Positions 6,188 to 6,289 of a stretch of DNA of 6,289 nucleotides are shown here, piece by piece. Position numbers and translations under genes: made by a program. The DNA is from Clostridia bacterium (GTDB taxonomy: Bacteria > Bacillota_A > Clostridia > Oscillospirales > CAG-272), in assembly GCA_017467225.1 (NCBI GenBank), contig JAFTSR010000411.1, positions 1-6,289 on the forward strand, written 5' to 3'. The notes under the pieces were generated by a model. It did not search any database and was not told where the DNA came from. It saw nothing but the letters and a program-made list of their open reading frames with translations. Numbering within the stretch: the first letter of the stretch is position 1; every line of letters starts with the position of its first letter.

Positions 6188-6289
6188 ATGAAGAATGACG
6201 AAAGAGAAGTGTTGACAAGAAAAAGAATAACTGAGCAATTGGTGCGGGAAGTAAAGAGCTCTATTATGAATAGCGCGATTGTTTGTGGA
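6188..6289 (+). CDS. Partial hypothetical protein, N-terminus only (runs off window)
   Basis: An open frame continues to the window end: 34 residues starting MKNDEREVLTRKRITEQLV. GGGAGGG at 6176-6182 is a strong ribosome binding site, 5 nt before ATG 6188; the in-frame ATG at 6185 is only 2 nt away and less likely. The N-terminus is charged and helical-looking, followed by a less polar stretch (SSIMNSAIVCG). I do not recognise the family. The frame is AT-richer than the upstream genes. No promoter is obvious between the 6137-6165 terminator and this start, apart from the short AT-rich tail. Confidence 0.6.
   Translation, partial: MKNDEREVLTRKRITEQLVREVKSSIMNSAIVCG

Overview
The window looks like chromosome from a moderately GC-rich member of the Clostridia (Ruminococcaceae/Oscillospiraceae-like gut Firmicute). 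The grounds are strong AGGAGG-type ribosome binding sites, GC-rich genes separated by very AT-rich spacers, and a cmk - plsC - ispH/rpsA cluster with IspH fused to ribosomal-protein-S1 domains, an arrangement typical of Clostridia. The lineage is inferred from gene content; no marker gene fixes it further.

Positions 1-2165: an RpiR/MurR-type regulator (HTH plus sugar-isomerase SIS domain) overlaps by 8 nt a flavoprotein of the HI0933/YhiN/BaiN family (aminoacetone-oxidase-like NAD(P)/FAD enzyme). Positions 2150-2270 hold two large hairpins that look like a repetitive intergenic element. The first hairpin carries the flavoprotein's stop codon in its loop.

Positions 2306-5716: a tightly packed housekeeping operon on the + strand. 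CMP kinase supplies CDP/dCDP. A PlsC-type acyltransferase works in phospholipid synthesis. An IspH-S1 fusion combines the last step of the MEP isoprenoid pathway with an RNA-binding S1 protein. CMP kinase is interrupted by a single in-frame TAA although every downstream motif is intact. The IspH-S1 junction carries a strong internal Shine-Dalgarno sequence and ATG, a candidate internal promoter lies upstream of it, and synonymous codon usage changes sharply at that point. Together these suggest that S1 is also made as a separate protein. A strong intrinsic terminator closes the operon.

Positions 5717-6166: a non-coding RNA region. Helically phased A-tracts and a near-perfect extended -10 promoter drive a tRNA-Leu(CAG) with encoded CCA and its own terminator. 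It is followed by an unexplained roughly 80-nt segment that can fold as a three-way junction, then by a tRNA-Leu-like 3' end (T-arm remnant plus GCACCA) and a second terminator. A new reading frame with a good ribosome binding site starts at 6188 and runs off the window.

The strongest candidates for something undescribed are the dual-expression architecture of IspH-S1, the nonsense-interrupted cmk, and the structured RNA/tRNA remnant at 6033-6137. No defence system, CRISPR array, insertion sequence or phage gene is visible.
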